NCBI GenBank assembly: GCA_964542055.1
Contig: CAZITB010000028.1
Coordinates: 1 to 25,912, forward strand
Direction of reading: 5' to 3'
Length of the DNA: 25,912 nucleotides
Source: CAZITB01 sp964542055
GTDB taxonomy: Bacteria; Planctomycetota; Phycisphaerae; Sedimentisphaerales; CAMDDF01
Part shown: in pieces, positions 6,946 to 14,885 of the stretch
Layout of the letters: the number at the start of each line of letters is the position of its first letter
How positions within the stretch are numbered: the first letter of the stretch is position 1
Position numbers and translations under genes: made by a program
The notes under the pieces: model-generated
Told to the model about the DNA's origin: nothing
Database searches by the model: none
What the model saw: only the letters and a program-made list of their open reading frames with translations

Positions 6946-9357
6946 CTAGTTTTTCCATTTTGCCTGCCAGAGCCAATCTTCGGCAAAGATGGCGTAATCG
7001 AGCAGATCGACAATGCCGTCTGAGTTTATATCAGCTTTTACGGGCATTTCGCTCATGCTGGCGTATTTTGTTCCGCCGTATGCACCCATGTTTATTCTGG
7101 CACCGTTGGGGATTTTTTCGCTTGCCGGGTTGTCGTTGGGGTCGCCGGCGTCGATGCACGGGCTTGTTACATCATCCATAACCCAAAGCTGATGCTGGGG
7201 CCAGTACCTGCCCCGCCGGCTCAGGAGGTGATAGTCGCCATTTTCTGCATCGACAAAACCAGGGTCAGTGTTATTGACATCTGCAATCCAGGAGTTATCA
7301 GCAGTGCAATCGAATAAGTCGCCCCAGTAGTTATTGTAGAAGATGCAATTTGTTATGTGGGGATCGGCGCCCGCCCAGGAGTTTATTCCGGCCTGGTTGT
7401 TTGCGATTGTTAAGTTTTTGATAGTTGGTGCGGCGGCGTCAACGTAGGCAGCGTATTGGCCGTTGCTTATGATAACATTTTGCAAAATTGTATCATTTTG
7501 TTCGCCGCTGGAAAATGTGAACGCGTAACCGGATGTGTTTGATATCACAGCAGGCTGGTCGGCACTTTTGACGGTTATGGCTTTGCCGAGGAGATTTGCC
7601 TGTTCATCGTAGGTTCCCGGCCAGATCAGAACGGTGTCGCCGTCATTTGCCGAGTTTATGCCTTGCTGGATTGTGGCGAATGCGGTTTCCTGGCTTAGCC
7701 CGGAGTTTGTGTCGCTGCCGTTTAGCTTATCTACATGATAAGTATATGTTTGATATGCCTCACCATATAGTGCTGAAACTTCTGTGGAGTCGAGGGCGTA
7801 GTTGTAAATGCGGACATCGTCGATAAGACCGTCAAAAAAAGCTTCGGTTTCATTGAACATGTCAGAGTTTAGACCATCCCATTTTACATTACCTATACAT
7901 AGCGGATTGTAGCCGTCTCCTAAAGGTCTTGTCTCCGCAGTAGAATCAACCAATATACCGTTAACATAAAGTTTTAACTGACTACTGTTGTAAGTTCCTG
8001 TTATATGGTACCATTTGTTGGCAATATCAATATTAGAATAACTTAAGCGGGTTTCAAACTGGTTAGAGTCGTATTTACTGGGCCCGCTGTTACCAACCTG
8101 AAAATACAAACTCCCTCTTTCATACCATATTGCGTAATTATATTCTCCCCAGTTGTCATACTTGCCCAATATACCGCCGTCGCCAAGATCATCAGGATTT
8201 ATCCACAAAGAAACCGTCAAATCTGTCAACAAATCGAGATCATTGGAGTCATCAATGTAAACCCAGTCGTCCACGCCGTCAAATCTGAGTGCACCATCAA
8301 CAATACCATTATCCCAGATAGCGCCGTTTACAGTTCCGTCATTTGTGCCTGCGGTGTCGTATGCGATATTGGCGGAAGTCTCATCAAATTTCCAATGAGC
8401 TACCATTTTATTTGCGGCAATTTCTGAGATTGTAACTGTTTCGGTTAGCTGGTCGTATTCTGAAATGTACATAGCACCATTTGAGCCGAAAGTAATGTCA
8501 CAAATACAATCTTTTGTGGTTTGAGCGAAAAGAGAACAACTTCCATCTTCATTGACTTTCCATATTTCGTTAGCAAGCTGACCTACATAAGTTGCGGTAA
8601 TTACATATAATTTGTTATCGAAACTGCCTGTTGGGTCAATATCCATATACAGAGGATAAAATGTGTCAGGTACCAACCTTGCGGCAGAGCCTGAAGGATC
8701 GAGTTTCCACAACCCGCTCATATATTCATTGCCGCTTGAGTTATTGAAATAAAGCGTCATCAACATCAAACCGCCATAGTTGCCGGTTGTATCAAATACG
8801 ATGTCAGCGGGACCTCCTCCATCTCTCCAGCCGGGGAAATCTGCAAACAGTGAAACCGAGCCAGATGTTGTTACTTCGTATGTCCTGTCCTGGCTTGAAG
8901 TTGCAACAAACATATTGCCGCCGTAGTTTCCGGTTCTGTCGATTGCGATAGGGGATGGACCATGTTTTGGTGCACTAAAGTTAGCAAAAGATGAGTATGT
9001 ACCATTTAAGTCAATTCTATTTACAACTGCACTGCTGGGATCGCCGTCAGGAGAGAAGATGTAATTACCAAAGGCAGTGCCACCGCCCCACACCATCCCT
9101 CTTAGATCGATATTTGAAATAAACAAAGTTGCCTGTTTTTGATTATCCACTTTCCAAATAGTCCGGTCATACATATGTGCGATGTATAAATTTCCATTAT
9201 CATCGAAAATCATTTGGCCAGGCCGCTCAAGCCCTGCACTGCTGTAAGAGGCATAATTTTTTACAACATAATCGCCCTGAGATATATCTATCGCCCAAAG
9301 CTTACCAGAAAGAATTATAACTGATAAAAAAGTCATTAGTTTCATTTTTTTACACAT
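6946..9357 (-). CDS. Secreted propeller-LamG-beta-helix protein with dockerin-like C-terminus
   Basis: An 803-residue exported protein. Residues 1-22 form a signal peptide (cleavage likely after L-W-A). Residues about 35-315 look like NHL/SMP-30-type beta-propeller repeats (AIDRTGNYGGNMFVATSS, VFDTTGNYGGLMLM). Residues 318-532 are a LamG/concanavalin-like domain, from VAHWKFDETSANIAYDTAGT to GLIDDVRIYNYALDSTEVSALY. Residues 540-765 form a right-handed beta-helix of the DUF1565 type (GLSQETAFATIQQGIN, ITNCIFYNN, CIDAGDPND, NGARINMGAYGGT). Residues 775-796 resemble one dockerin calcium-binding repeat (DINSDGIVDLLDYAIFAEDWL). No catalytic motif was identified, so a carbohydrate-binding or adhesive surface role is likelier than a known enzyme activity. 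ATG 9357 has AAAGGAG 8 nt upstream. It starts 29 bp after the sigma-factor stop and is probably co-transcribed with it. Confidence 0.88.
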   Translation of the reverse strand: MCKKMKLMTFLSVIILSGKLWAIDISQGDYVVKNYASYSSAGLERPGQMIFDDNGNLYIAHMYDRTIWKVDNQKQATLFISNIDLRGMVWGGGTAFGNYIFSPDGDPSSAVVNRIDLNGTYSSFANFSAPKHGPSPIAIDRTGNYGGNMFVATSSQDRTYEVTTSGSVSLFADFPGWRDGGGPADIVFDTTGNYGGLMLMTLYFNNSSGNEYMSGLWKLDPSGSAARLVPDTFYPLYMDIDPTGSFDNKLYVITATYVGQLANEIWKVNEDGSCSLFAQTTKDCICDITFGSNGAMYISEYDQLTETVTISEIAANKMVAHWKFDETSANIAYDTAGTNDGTVNGAIWDNGIVDGALRFDGVDDWVYIDDSNDLDLLTDLTVSLWINPDDLGDGGILGKYDNWGEYNYAIWYERGSLYFQVGNSGPSKYDSNQFETRLSYSNIDIANKWYHITGTYNSSQLKLYVNGILVDSTAETRPLGDGYNPLCIGNVKWDGLNSDMFNETEAFFDGLIDDVRIYNYALDSTEVSALYGEAYQTYTYHVDKLNGSDTNSGLSQETAFATIQQGINSANDGDTVLIWPGTYDEQANLLGKAITVKSADQPAVISNTSGYAFTFSSGEQNDTILQNVIISNGQYAAYVDAAAPTIKNLTIANNQAGINSWAGADPHITNCIFYNNYWGDLFDCTADNSWIADVNNTDPGFVDAENGDYHLLSRRGRYWPQHQLWVMDDVTSPCIDAGDPNDNPASEKIPNGARINMGAYGGTKYASMSEMPVKADINSDGIVDLLDYAIFAEDWLWQAKWKN

Positions 9358-9386
9358 ACCACTTTCTCCTTTAGTCTTTTTGAAGT

Positions 9387-11108
9387 TTAATCTGCAATGT
9401 TTAAAAAAGTTCCCGGCAAGTTTTCCAGATTGTTAAGATTTATGCTGGCTTGTTTGAACTTATTTTCTACGCAATCTATATGATTGTAATATTCGAAATT
9501 GATCTTTCCCTGGTGTGCGCCGTCGAATCTTATTTCTGTGATCAGGTCTTTGGCCAGATCGACTTTGTAGGCGATCCGGTATTCTATGGCTTGCAATGGG
9601 ATGATAACGATGTTTTTGTCTTGGGATAAAATGGTCTTAAAAGGGATCGATCTTTGAGCAGCGTCTCTGCGGATGACATCAATTGTGTGGAGTCCCTGCC
9701 AGGGCCTTGAAAAGCCAATAAAGTCTGTATCTGCCCAGGCTTTATCGGCTTTCCTGACAATCATCCATGGTTTGTTTGCCCTTTTTTGGGAAAATACGAA
9801 TGGTATTGATCCCAACCCGCTGATCTTTTGTGAATCCAATTCTCCTTCAAGCTCAAAAAATGTCCAGCCCCTTTTATGCATCTGGTCACGGTGGTCAATA
9901 ATTTTGGTGCCTGCAGGCCAATCGCATTGGAAATATCCTTCCTGCAGTGCATTTATGTGTTGGAAACCTGCGGAATGCAGGTGCCTGTCATGATAAGAGG
10001 CAGTTACAAGTAAACCATCGTGGTCTCGTGTTATTTTTTGGAAATTCGCCTGCATATTCCGATCTTCTGTTAAAAAGCTGTAGAGCATCGAACTGTCGGT
10101 GGGCAGAGTTTTAGCAGAAAGATTGGCGTTATAATGATTGTGGTTTATCAGCGAAACACTTCCATTTGTGAATGAGTAACTGGCGATGTCATTTCTGAGA
10201 AATGTTAAATTGCCATTTGTTGATATTCGCATCATGACCGATTCATCATTTAACTGCGGGTAATAGTACCATGCCTCTGATTGTTTATCGTTATTTTGAA
10301 GGCTTGCCGGGTTACCAATGACGATCTCTGCTTTAGAGTGGTTTGTTTGTGTTATATTTTTGGCTATCGGAGCGGAAATTCCAGCGACTAACCCTGCTGT
10401 GATAAGAACTGTAACGGTTGATTTTGCGGAGAAGAAACCTGCCAGAACCGCTAAAATACCGACTTTCAATGAGTTTGCGGAAACGGCAATTGATGCGGCA
10501 GCGCATTGGTTTGCTGCGGTAAGCTGGCCAAATAAGATCAGGGAAGCTAAAAGTGCGCCTTTTCCGAGGCCCTTTTGGGAAAGTTTTTTTCCGAGCGACT
10601 TTTTGGCTCTGTAGAACAGTATTCTTGCCAAGATTTCGCTTGTGTCCATCTCCTTTGCTATCTGTGAGTATTCCATGTTTTCATAGCAGCGGAGTGTGAG
10701 CACCTGCCGATATCTTGGGGTAAGGTCCTTTATGGAGGATTTGACGATTTCTTTCCATTCCCGGGTGATCGCGCAGGCAAGGCCGTCTTGCAGATCGCCC
10801 GGGTGGTCTTGCGAGGTCGTTGAGGTTTGATGTTTTTGGTTTTTTTTATTCATTTTATAGTACTTATTTGCCGCAATTTTTCTCAGCCAGGGCCAGAAAC
10901 TGGAATTATCATTGAGACTTCCAAGGAATCGGACCATTTCGTAAAGTGTTTCCTGTACAATATCTTCAGTTAAATGCCTGTCAAGGGTCATTCGATAGAC
11001 AAAGCTGCGCAGATTTTCCCGCGCAAGTGATGAAAGCCTATCGAGACTTGCCTGATCGCCCTGCCTGGCTTGCTCAATTAAATCGATGTAGTCGAAACTG
11101 TCGTCCAT
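9387..11108 (-). CDS. ECF sigma factor with C-terminal membrane/sensor-like extension
   Basis: The N-terminus is an extracytoplasmic-function sigma-70 factor. Region 2 spans about residues 19-88 (RHLTEDIVQETLYEMVRF, FWPWLRKIAANKYY); region 4 spans about 117-172 (LTPRYRQVLTLRCYENMEYS, IAKEMDTSEILARILFYRA). After a basic linker come hydrophobic stretches at about 184-225 and 231-249, and then about 320 further residues of beta-rich, extracytoplasmic-looking sequence with no family I recognise. ECF sigmas are usually about 180-200 residues, so this is roughly threefold longer. Planctomycetes are known for ECF factors with long C-terminal extensions, some with membrane segments. One membrane pass would place the C-terminal domain outside; two would return it inside, and the sequence does not settle this. 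No separate anti-sigma gene is adjacent. The ATG at 11108 has no clear Shine-Dalgarno sequence. Confidence 0.85.
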   Translation of the reverse strand: MDDSFDYIDLIEQARQGDQASLDRLSSLARENLRSFVYRMTLDRHLTEDIVQETLYEMVRFLGSLNDNSSFWPWLRKIAANKYYKMNKKNQKHQTSTTSQDHPGDLQDGLACAITREWKEIVKSSIKDLTPRYRQVLTLRCYENMEYSQIAKEMDTSEILARILFYRAKKSLGKKLSQKGLGKGALLASLILFGQLTAANQCAAASIAVSANSLKVGILAVLAGFFSAKSTVTVLITAGLVAGISAPIAKNITQTNHSKAEIVIGNPASLQNNDKQSEAWYYYPQLNDESVMMRISTNGNLTFLRNDIASYSFTNGSVSLINHNHYNANLSAKTLPTDSSMLYSFLTEDRNMQANFQKITRDHDGLLVTASYHDRHLHSAGFQHINALQEGYFQCDWPAGTKIIDHRDQMHKRGWTFFELEGELDSQKISGLGSIPFVFSQKRANKPWMIVRKADKAWADTDFIGFSRPWQGLHTIDVIRRDAAQRSIPFKTILSQDKNIVIIPLQAIEYRIAYKVDLAKDLITEIRFDGAHQGKINFEYYNHIDCVENKFKQASINLNNLENLPGTFLNIAD

Positions 11109-11119
11109 ATTTCACTATA

Positions 11120-11149
11120 GTTATAGAGTCCGGATATTTTTAAATGTAA
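11120..11149 (-). promoter_or_regulatory. Possible promoter of the sigma/LamG operon
   Basis: On the minus strand TTACAT (11144-11149), an 18-nt spacer and TATAAC (11120-11125) lie just before the sigma-factor start. The predicted RNA leader would be very short (about 5 nt), which fits the absence of a ribosome binding site, but the match to consensus is modest. An ECF-type autoregulated promoter would look different and was not identified. Confidence 0.3.
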
Positions 11150-11245
11150 CACAATGATTTATAATATTTTAATTTTTTTTTTCAGTAATTAATACTACAT
11201 CGCGATTTATTACAAAATCATGCTGAAACACTAAGCACTAAACCC

Positions 11246-11384
11246 TAAATTCTAAACAATCTCGAATAACTAAAATCCGAATTTTCAAAACAAAAACGCT
11301 CTTTTCCATACGATGGATGTTTTGAATTTTCGTCATTGTAATTTTGAATTTGTTTAGGATTTAGAAATACGGATTTAGAATTTA
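11246..11384. repeat. Imperfect inverted repeat, possible dispersed or MITE-like element
   Basis: TAAATTCTAAA (11246-11256) is matched by its reverse complement TTTAGAATTTA (11374-11384). Further in, TTCAAAAC (11284-11291) is matched by GTTTTGAA (11319-11326), and the centre is CCATACGATGG (11306-11316), a small palindrome. The arms match with gaps. The style, runs of 'gaattt / ggattta / aattcaaaa' arranged as an inverted repeat in a spacer, resembles short dispersed intergenic elements of planctomycetes and related bacteria. No protein is encoded and no second copy is visible in the window. Confidence 0.5.
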
Positions 11385-11752
11385 ACAAAAACAGGTTAAT
11401 TTCTTATTAAACAGTAATTTACGGTTAATAATACAATGGTAAATCTCGCTGTCGTATTAGTAAATGGCTTTATGTTAGTATCAAACAAGGCATTGCAGGC
11501 TTGAACTAAGCTTTTTTAGCTTTAAAATGGAGTATTGCAGGTTTAATTCTAAACATATTAAACGTTATACTAAGAATATTTAAGTTAATCTTATTAATAT
11601 AAGCCTTTATTAAGTGAAAAGTGGATTAATTAATATTAATATAATACCTGATAATTGCCGATTTAAATGTGATGTTAATCAAATTAAGTTTGATATACTC
11701 GATTTCATGCAACTAACGCGTCAATGCAAACCTTTATTGAAAGACATTTGGA
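11385..11752. other. AT-rich spacer without recognisable gene
   Basis: No credible coding frame or RNA gene is seen. ATTGCAGG occurs twice as a direct repeat (11492-11499 and 11534-11541). AAGCT-AGCTT forms a weak AT-rich hairpin between them. TATACT (11694-11699) is a possible -10 box for the gene at 11753, with a poor -35. Confidence 0.5.
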
Positions 11753-12358
11753 ATGGCGAGATTCCCTATAAGACAGGCTGAGATCATTAATCTGGCTGCA
11801 AAGCTGGCTGAGGGTTTAAAAACTCACCCGGAGATATTTCCCAACTGCCCTGTTGACGGTGATTTGCTAAATAATGCCCTGAATCAGGCTTTGGAGAGTT
11901 TAAATCAGGTCAATGAAAGCTATTCGAGGTACAAAACCGCACTCAGAGAAAAGGATGACAGGTTTGATGAACTTGCGGGGATGATGAAAAAGGATATCCG
12001 TTATGCGGAAAACTGTACAGATTTTAACGATGAGCAGTTGAAGCTTTTGGGCTGGTCGGGCCGCAGGAGGCGCGGCAGTTTGAAGCCGCCGGGTCAGGTT
12101 ATGGCTTTGAAAGTTGGTTATAATATTGACGGTATGGTGATTTTAAAGTGGAAAAAGCCGTCAGACGGCGGTAAGATAGCCGTCTATGAGATTTTGGCTG
12201 AGGTTGACGATGCCGGGTTCAGGCTGGCGGCCAGCAGTGTTTTTGAAAGCGTGAAACTGACCGAACAACCGCCGGGCAAGAAGGTAAGATATAAGGTTAT
12301 CGCCGTAAATAAAGCCGGCAAGGGCAAGGCGAGCAATACGGTAGATGCAGTGGTTTAA
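11753..12358 (+). CDS. Fibronectin type III domain protein
   Basis: A 201-residue protein in two parts. Residues 1-100 are alpha-helical and contain repeated Leu/Ala/Asn-rich helices (LLNNALNQALESLNQVNESY). A basic hinge G-R-R-R-R-G follows, then an FN3 domain from PPGQVMALKVGYN (about residue 111) to the end, with the diagnostic VILKWKKPSDGGKIAVYEI and YKVIAVNKAGKGKASNTV. No signal peptide or membrane segment is visible, so a cytoplasmic binding or scaffolding role is possible. The ATG at 11753 has only a weak ribosome binding site. It ends 21 bp before the GT-C gene and is probably co-transcribed with it; a functional link is unproven. A similar helical plus FN3 layout is seen in uncharacterised planctomycete proteins, but the function is unknown to me. 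Confidence 0.8.
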   Translation: MARFPIRQAEIINLAAKLAEGLKTHPEIFPNCPVDGDLLNNALNQALESLNQVNESYSRYKTALREKDDRFDELAGMMKKDIRYAENCTDFNDEQLKLLGWSGRRRRGSLKPPGQVMALKVGYNIDGMVILKWKKPSDGGKIAVYEILAEVDDAGFRLAASSVFESVKLTEQPPGKKVRYKVIAVNKAGKGKASNTVDAVV

Positions 12359-12379
12359 TGTTTATATATTGGTGGATAA

Positions 12380-14047
12380 ATGACTGACAAAACGATCGAA
12401 AGCCCGACACGTTATGACAATTTCTGGCTGATAGCGGCTGTGCTGGCAGTTTTGCTGGGTGTGATATTGGCAAGAGATATTACAAGACCCTTTACGGGTC
12501 TTCACAGCTGGGCGCAGGCATCTGGAGCATGGGCAGGCAGGTCTCACGCAAAATACGGCCTGGGCTTTACTAAAGGTGTCAGCACCTTTGCAGTGGGTTC
12601 TGAGCCGTCTGAGCCGGTAAAGAGATATTGGGATCACCCCCAGCTATCTGGTCTAATGAGCGGTGTTGCCATGATATTGTTCGGGATAAATGAATATTCC
12701 ACAAGAATAATGGGTTTGGCGGTCGGGATAATAGCATTTTTGTTTTTTTTGAGGATTTTAAGGGGCATTTGTTTTGATGACAACGAGGCATTGCTTGCGG
12801 GGCTGCTTTTTATTGTGCTTCCGTTGACAGGCTATTTCGGCGTTGGCGGCTGGATAATATTATGTATCATGGCAAGTTTATGGAGTTATCTTGTAATAAT
12901 CGGGGCTTTCTATGATAAACCTCAGCCGAGACTTTACCACAAAATCGTTTTGGCCGTTTCTTTGTTTTTAGGTCTTCAGTTCAGCTGGCTTGGCTTTTTC
13001 TATGCCTTTGCGATAGGCAGTCATTATGTGATATTCGAGTGTTTATTCAAAAAGCGAAGGCCCCAGTGGGGGCTTCTTAGCATTTTATTTTTTGCCCCGG
13101 TATTGAGTATGCTTTTGACATTTATCATTATGGCGGCCGGTTACGGATGGGACGTTCAAAAAATAATAGATTTGTATATCTGGAGGTCGGCAAAAGGTGA
13201 AATGCAGAACATGGAGGTATTTGACTGGAACGTATGGTTTGCCAAACTTTGGGAATTTTCGGTTGAGGATTTTACAAAACCGCTTTTGTTCATTTCATTG
13301 GCGTATATTACTATTGGTCAGTTATTTGTGTTTATGGAAAACAAAAAAGACGAAACTGCCGGCAGAAGAAAAAGACAGTTTCCTTTCATGTGGCTGTTTA
13401 TTTTTCCTATGATTTTGTTTCTGCTTGTATTTAAAGGTCTTGTCTGGCGGCATCAGTACTGGCTAAGGCCGATTGGCTTTCCGGTTGCAATTGCCGGAGC
13501 GATGGCAATTCTTATGATCGGCGATTTTATCAAGAGAATGAATAAAAAAGCGGCTTTGGCAGTTATGGCAGGTTTGATTGCTTTAATCAGCGGTTACGGT
13601 GTGATGGGAACCAACTATTTTCATGATATCCGGTGGCAGCCTCTGGCCAAGATTGATATGTTTAAGGGGCTCAATGAGGCCATACCGCCGGAGAAGCGTC
13701 TTTTGAGTTTTGAGGATTTTATCGTCAATCAGCACAAATCCAAGGGCGGCTTTATAAGGCCGGAGATCGCATGGTACCTGGACAGGGAGATAGACACCGC
13801 AAGGACACTTGAGGAAATACAGCAAAAAGCCGCTAGCGGGGAATATCCTTATTATCTTATGCCGCTTGCTTATTATGACCAGCAGACGACGCAGTATTTG
13901 AATCAGCTGGCAGCTCAATTGAGACAGACTTATAAATCTGAATATGTTCCGGGAGTGCCTGGAAAAAGAACTGATGAAGGGGAGTTTCTAAGAGCCGGCA
14001 TGAATCCGTATATGATATTTGACTTAAACAGCAAAATCAGACAATAA
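12380..14047 (+). CDS. GT-C fold membrane glycosyltransferase (GT39/ArnT-like)
   Basis: A 555-residue polytopic protein with about ten to twelve hydrophobic segments through residue 410 and a C-terminal hydrophilic domain of about 140 residues. After the first membrane segment comes an acidic loop, ARDITRPFTGLHSWAQA, in the place where GT-C enzymes keep their catalytic Asp. It is followed by YWDHPQLSGL, the equivalent of the H-P-P-L motif of PMT_2/GT39 proteins. This class transfers sugars from polyprenyl-phosphate donors to proteins, lipid A or glycans on the outer face of the membrane. Acceptor and sugar cannot be told. GGTGG lies 5 nt before the ATG. The GT2 enzyme at 18968 could make a suitable lipid-linked donor. 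A GT83/ArnT assignment is equally possible. Confidence 0.78.
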   Translation: MTDKTIESPTRYDNFWLIAAVLAVLLGVILARDITRPFTGLHSWAQASGAWAGRSHAKYGLGFTKGVSTFAVGSEPSEPVKRYWDHPQLSGLMSGVAMILFGINEYSTRIMGLAVGIIAFLFFLRILRGICFDDNEALLAGLLFIVLPLTGYFGVGGWIILCIMASLWSYLVIIGAFYDKPQPRLYHKIVLAVSLFLGLQFSWLGFFYAFAIGSHYVIFECLFKKRRPQWGLLSILFFAPVLSMLLTFIIMAAGYGWDVQKIIDLYIWRSAKGEMQNMEVFDWNVWFAKLWEFSVEDFTKPLLFISLAYITIGQLFVFMENKKDETAGRRKRQFPFMWLFIFPMILFLLVFKGLVWRHQYWLRPIGFPVAIAGAMAILMIGDFIKRMNKKAALAVMAGLIALISGYGVMGTNYFHDIRWQPLAKIDMFKGLNEAIPPEKRLLSFEDFIVNQHKSKGGFIRPEIAWYLDREIDTARTLEEIQQKAASGEYPYYLMPLAYYDQQTTQYLNQLAAQLRQTYKSEYVPGVPGKRTDEGEFLRAGMNPYMIFDLNSKIRQ

Positions 14048-14050
14048 TGC

Positions 14051-14078
14051 TTGACAAAGGCGCCAATCTGTATATAAT
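14051..14078 (+). promoter_or_regulatory. Near-perfect sigma-70 promoter of the PEP-CTERM cassette
   Basis: TTGACA (14051-14056) and TATAAT (14073-14078) are both exact consensus hexamers with a 16-nt spacer. They begin 4 bp after the stop of the GT-C gene. Transcription would start near 14085, leaving a 5' UTR of about 100 nt. Confidence 0.8.
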
Positions 14079-14095
14079 TGCTTAATAATAAGGGG

Positions 14096-14126
14096 AATGG
14101 AGGTTGAGAAGAGCTTCCCATTTTTT
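14096..14126 (+). terminator. Terminator-like hairpin in the 5' UTR (possible attenuator)
   Basis: AAUGG-AGGUU pairs with AGCUU-C-CCAUU around the loop GAGAAG (one bulged C, two G-U pairs), immediately followed by a run of U to 14126. It lies about 10 nt after the predicted start of transcription and 60 nt before the PEP-CTERM ATG. It may end read-through from the GT-C gene, or attenuate the downstream cassette. The stem is only moderately stable. Confidence 0.5.
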
Positions 14127-14186
14127 ACCTTAATTGCGGTTAAAGTGTGTAAAAATTGAGAAAATTCAGAGAAAAGGAGAAGAGAG

Positions 14187-14885
14187 ATGAGGTATTTTTT
14201 ATTAGCAGCTGCGGCAAGTCTTTTTGTTGTAAGTTCAGGTATTGGTGCAAATCTTGCGGTTAATCCCGGATTTGAAACAATGGAAACAACCAGCGGAGGC
14301 TGGCCAGGCAGCTATGGACACTGGAACGGCGACTATTCTGCAATAGTCGGAGAAACCGGCGGCATTACACCATACGAAGGCAACAGTATGCTGCAATTTA
14401 AAGGCACCAGCTTTAACGGAGCGGGCAGTGCAACTACATGTCAAGTTTATCAACTGATTGACATTACCCAATACGCTTCCTTGGTTTCTGATGGTCAAGC
14501 CACTGTAAAAGCGTCAGCATTATTCAATCGTGTACAGAATTCAGATACCCAGTTTGGTATTACAATCTATGCAATGCCGGGAAATCCCAGTGACTTTTCA
14601 GCTAACAGATCACAATATTATGACATAGCACCTGTCAACTTTTCTTCAGATAATGATACAAATTCGTGGGAAGCCTGTTCGGCACAACTACTTTTACCTT
14701 CACAAACTAACTATATAGCCGTATTACTTGGTGCGTTGGAAGATGTTGACAATGACTACTCATACCCTGAGTTTGATGGCCATTTTGCAGATGCAGTTTC
14801 TGTTGAAATCGTGCCAGAACCTGCTACAATAGCTTTTTTATTGTCTGGATTTATAATACTTAAAAAGAAAAGGCATGATAGATAA
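14187..14885 (+). CDS. PEP-CTERM sorting domain protein
   Basis: A 232-residue exported protein. Residues 1-21 form a signal peptide (cleavage about G-I-G-A|N). The mature protein starts NLAVNPGFETMETTSGGWPG, like the beta-sandwich, carbohydrate-binding-like modules common in PEP-CTERM proteins. Residues about 209-232 form the sorting signal: VPEPATIAFLLSGFIIL, then K-K-K-R. Exosortase is expected to cleave this at the PEP motif in an EPS-associated sorting system; no exosortase is encoded here. The start is clear, with AAGGAG 7 nt before the ATG. The coding end overlaps the next glycosyltransferase gene by 11 bp, which suggests translational coupling. It heads the AT-rich cassette. Confidence 0.93.
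   Translation: MRYFLLAAAASLFVVSSGIGANLAVNPGFETMETTSGGWPGSYGHWNGDYSAIVGETGGITPYEGNSMLQFKGTSFNGAGSATTCQVYQLIDITQYASLVSDGQATVKASALFNRVQNSDTQFGITIYAMPGNPSDFSANRSQYYDIAPVNFSSDNDTNSWEACSAQLLLPSQTNYIAVLLGALEDVDNDYSYPEFDGHFADAVSVEIVPEPATIAFLLSGFIILKKKRHDR

Noticed and set aside
11485..11545. Direct repeat ATTGCAGG as the start of a CRISPR-like or iteron array
   Set aside because: Only two 8-bp copies with no regular spacing or further copies.
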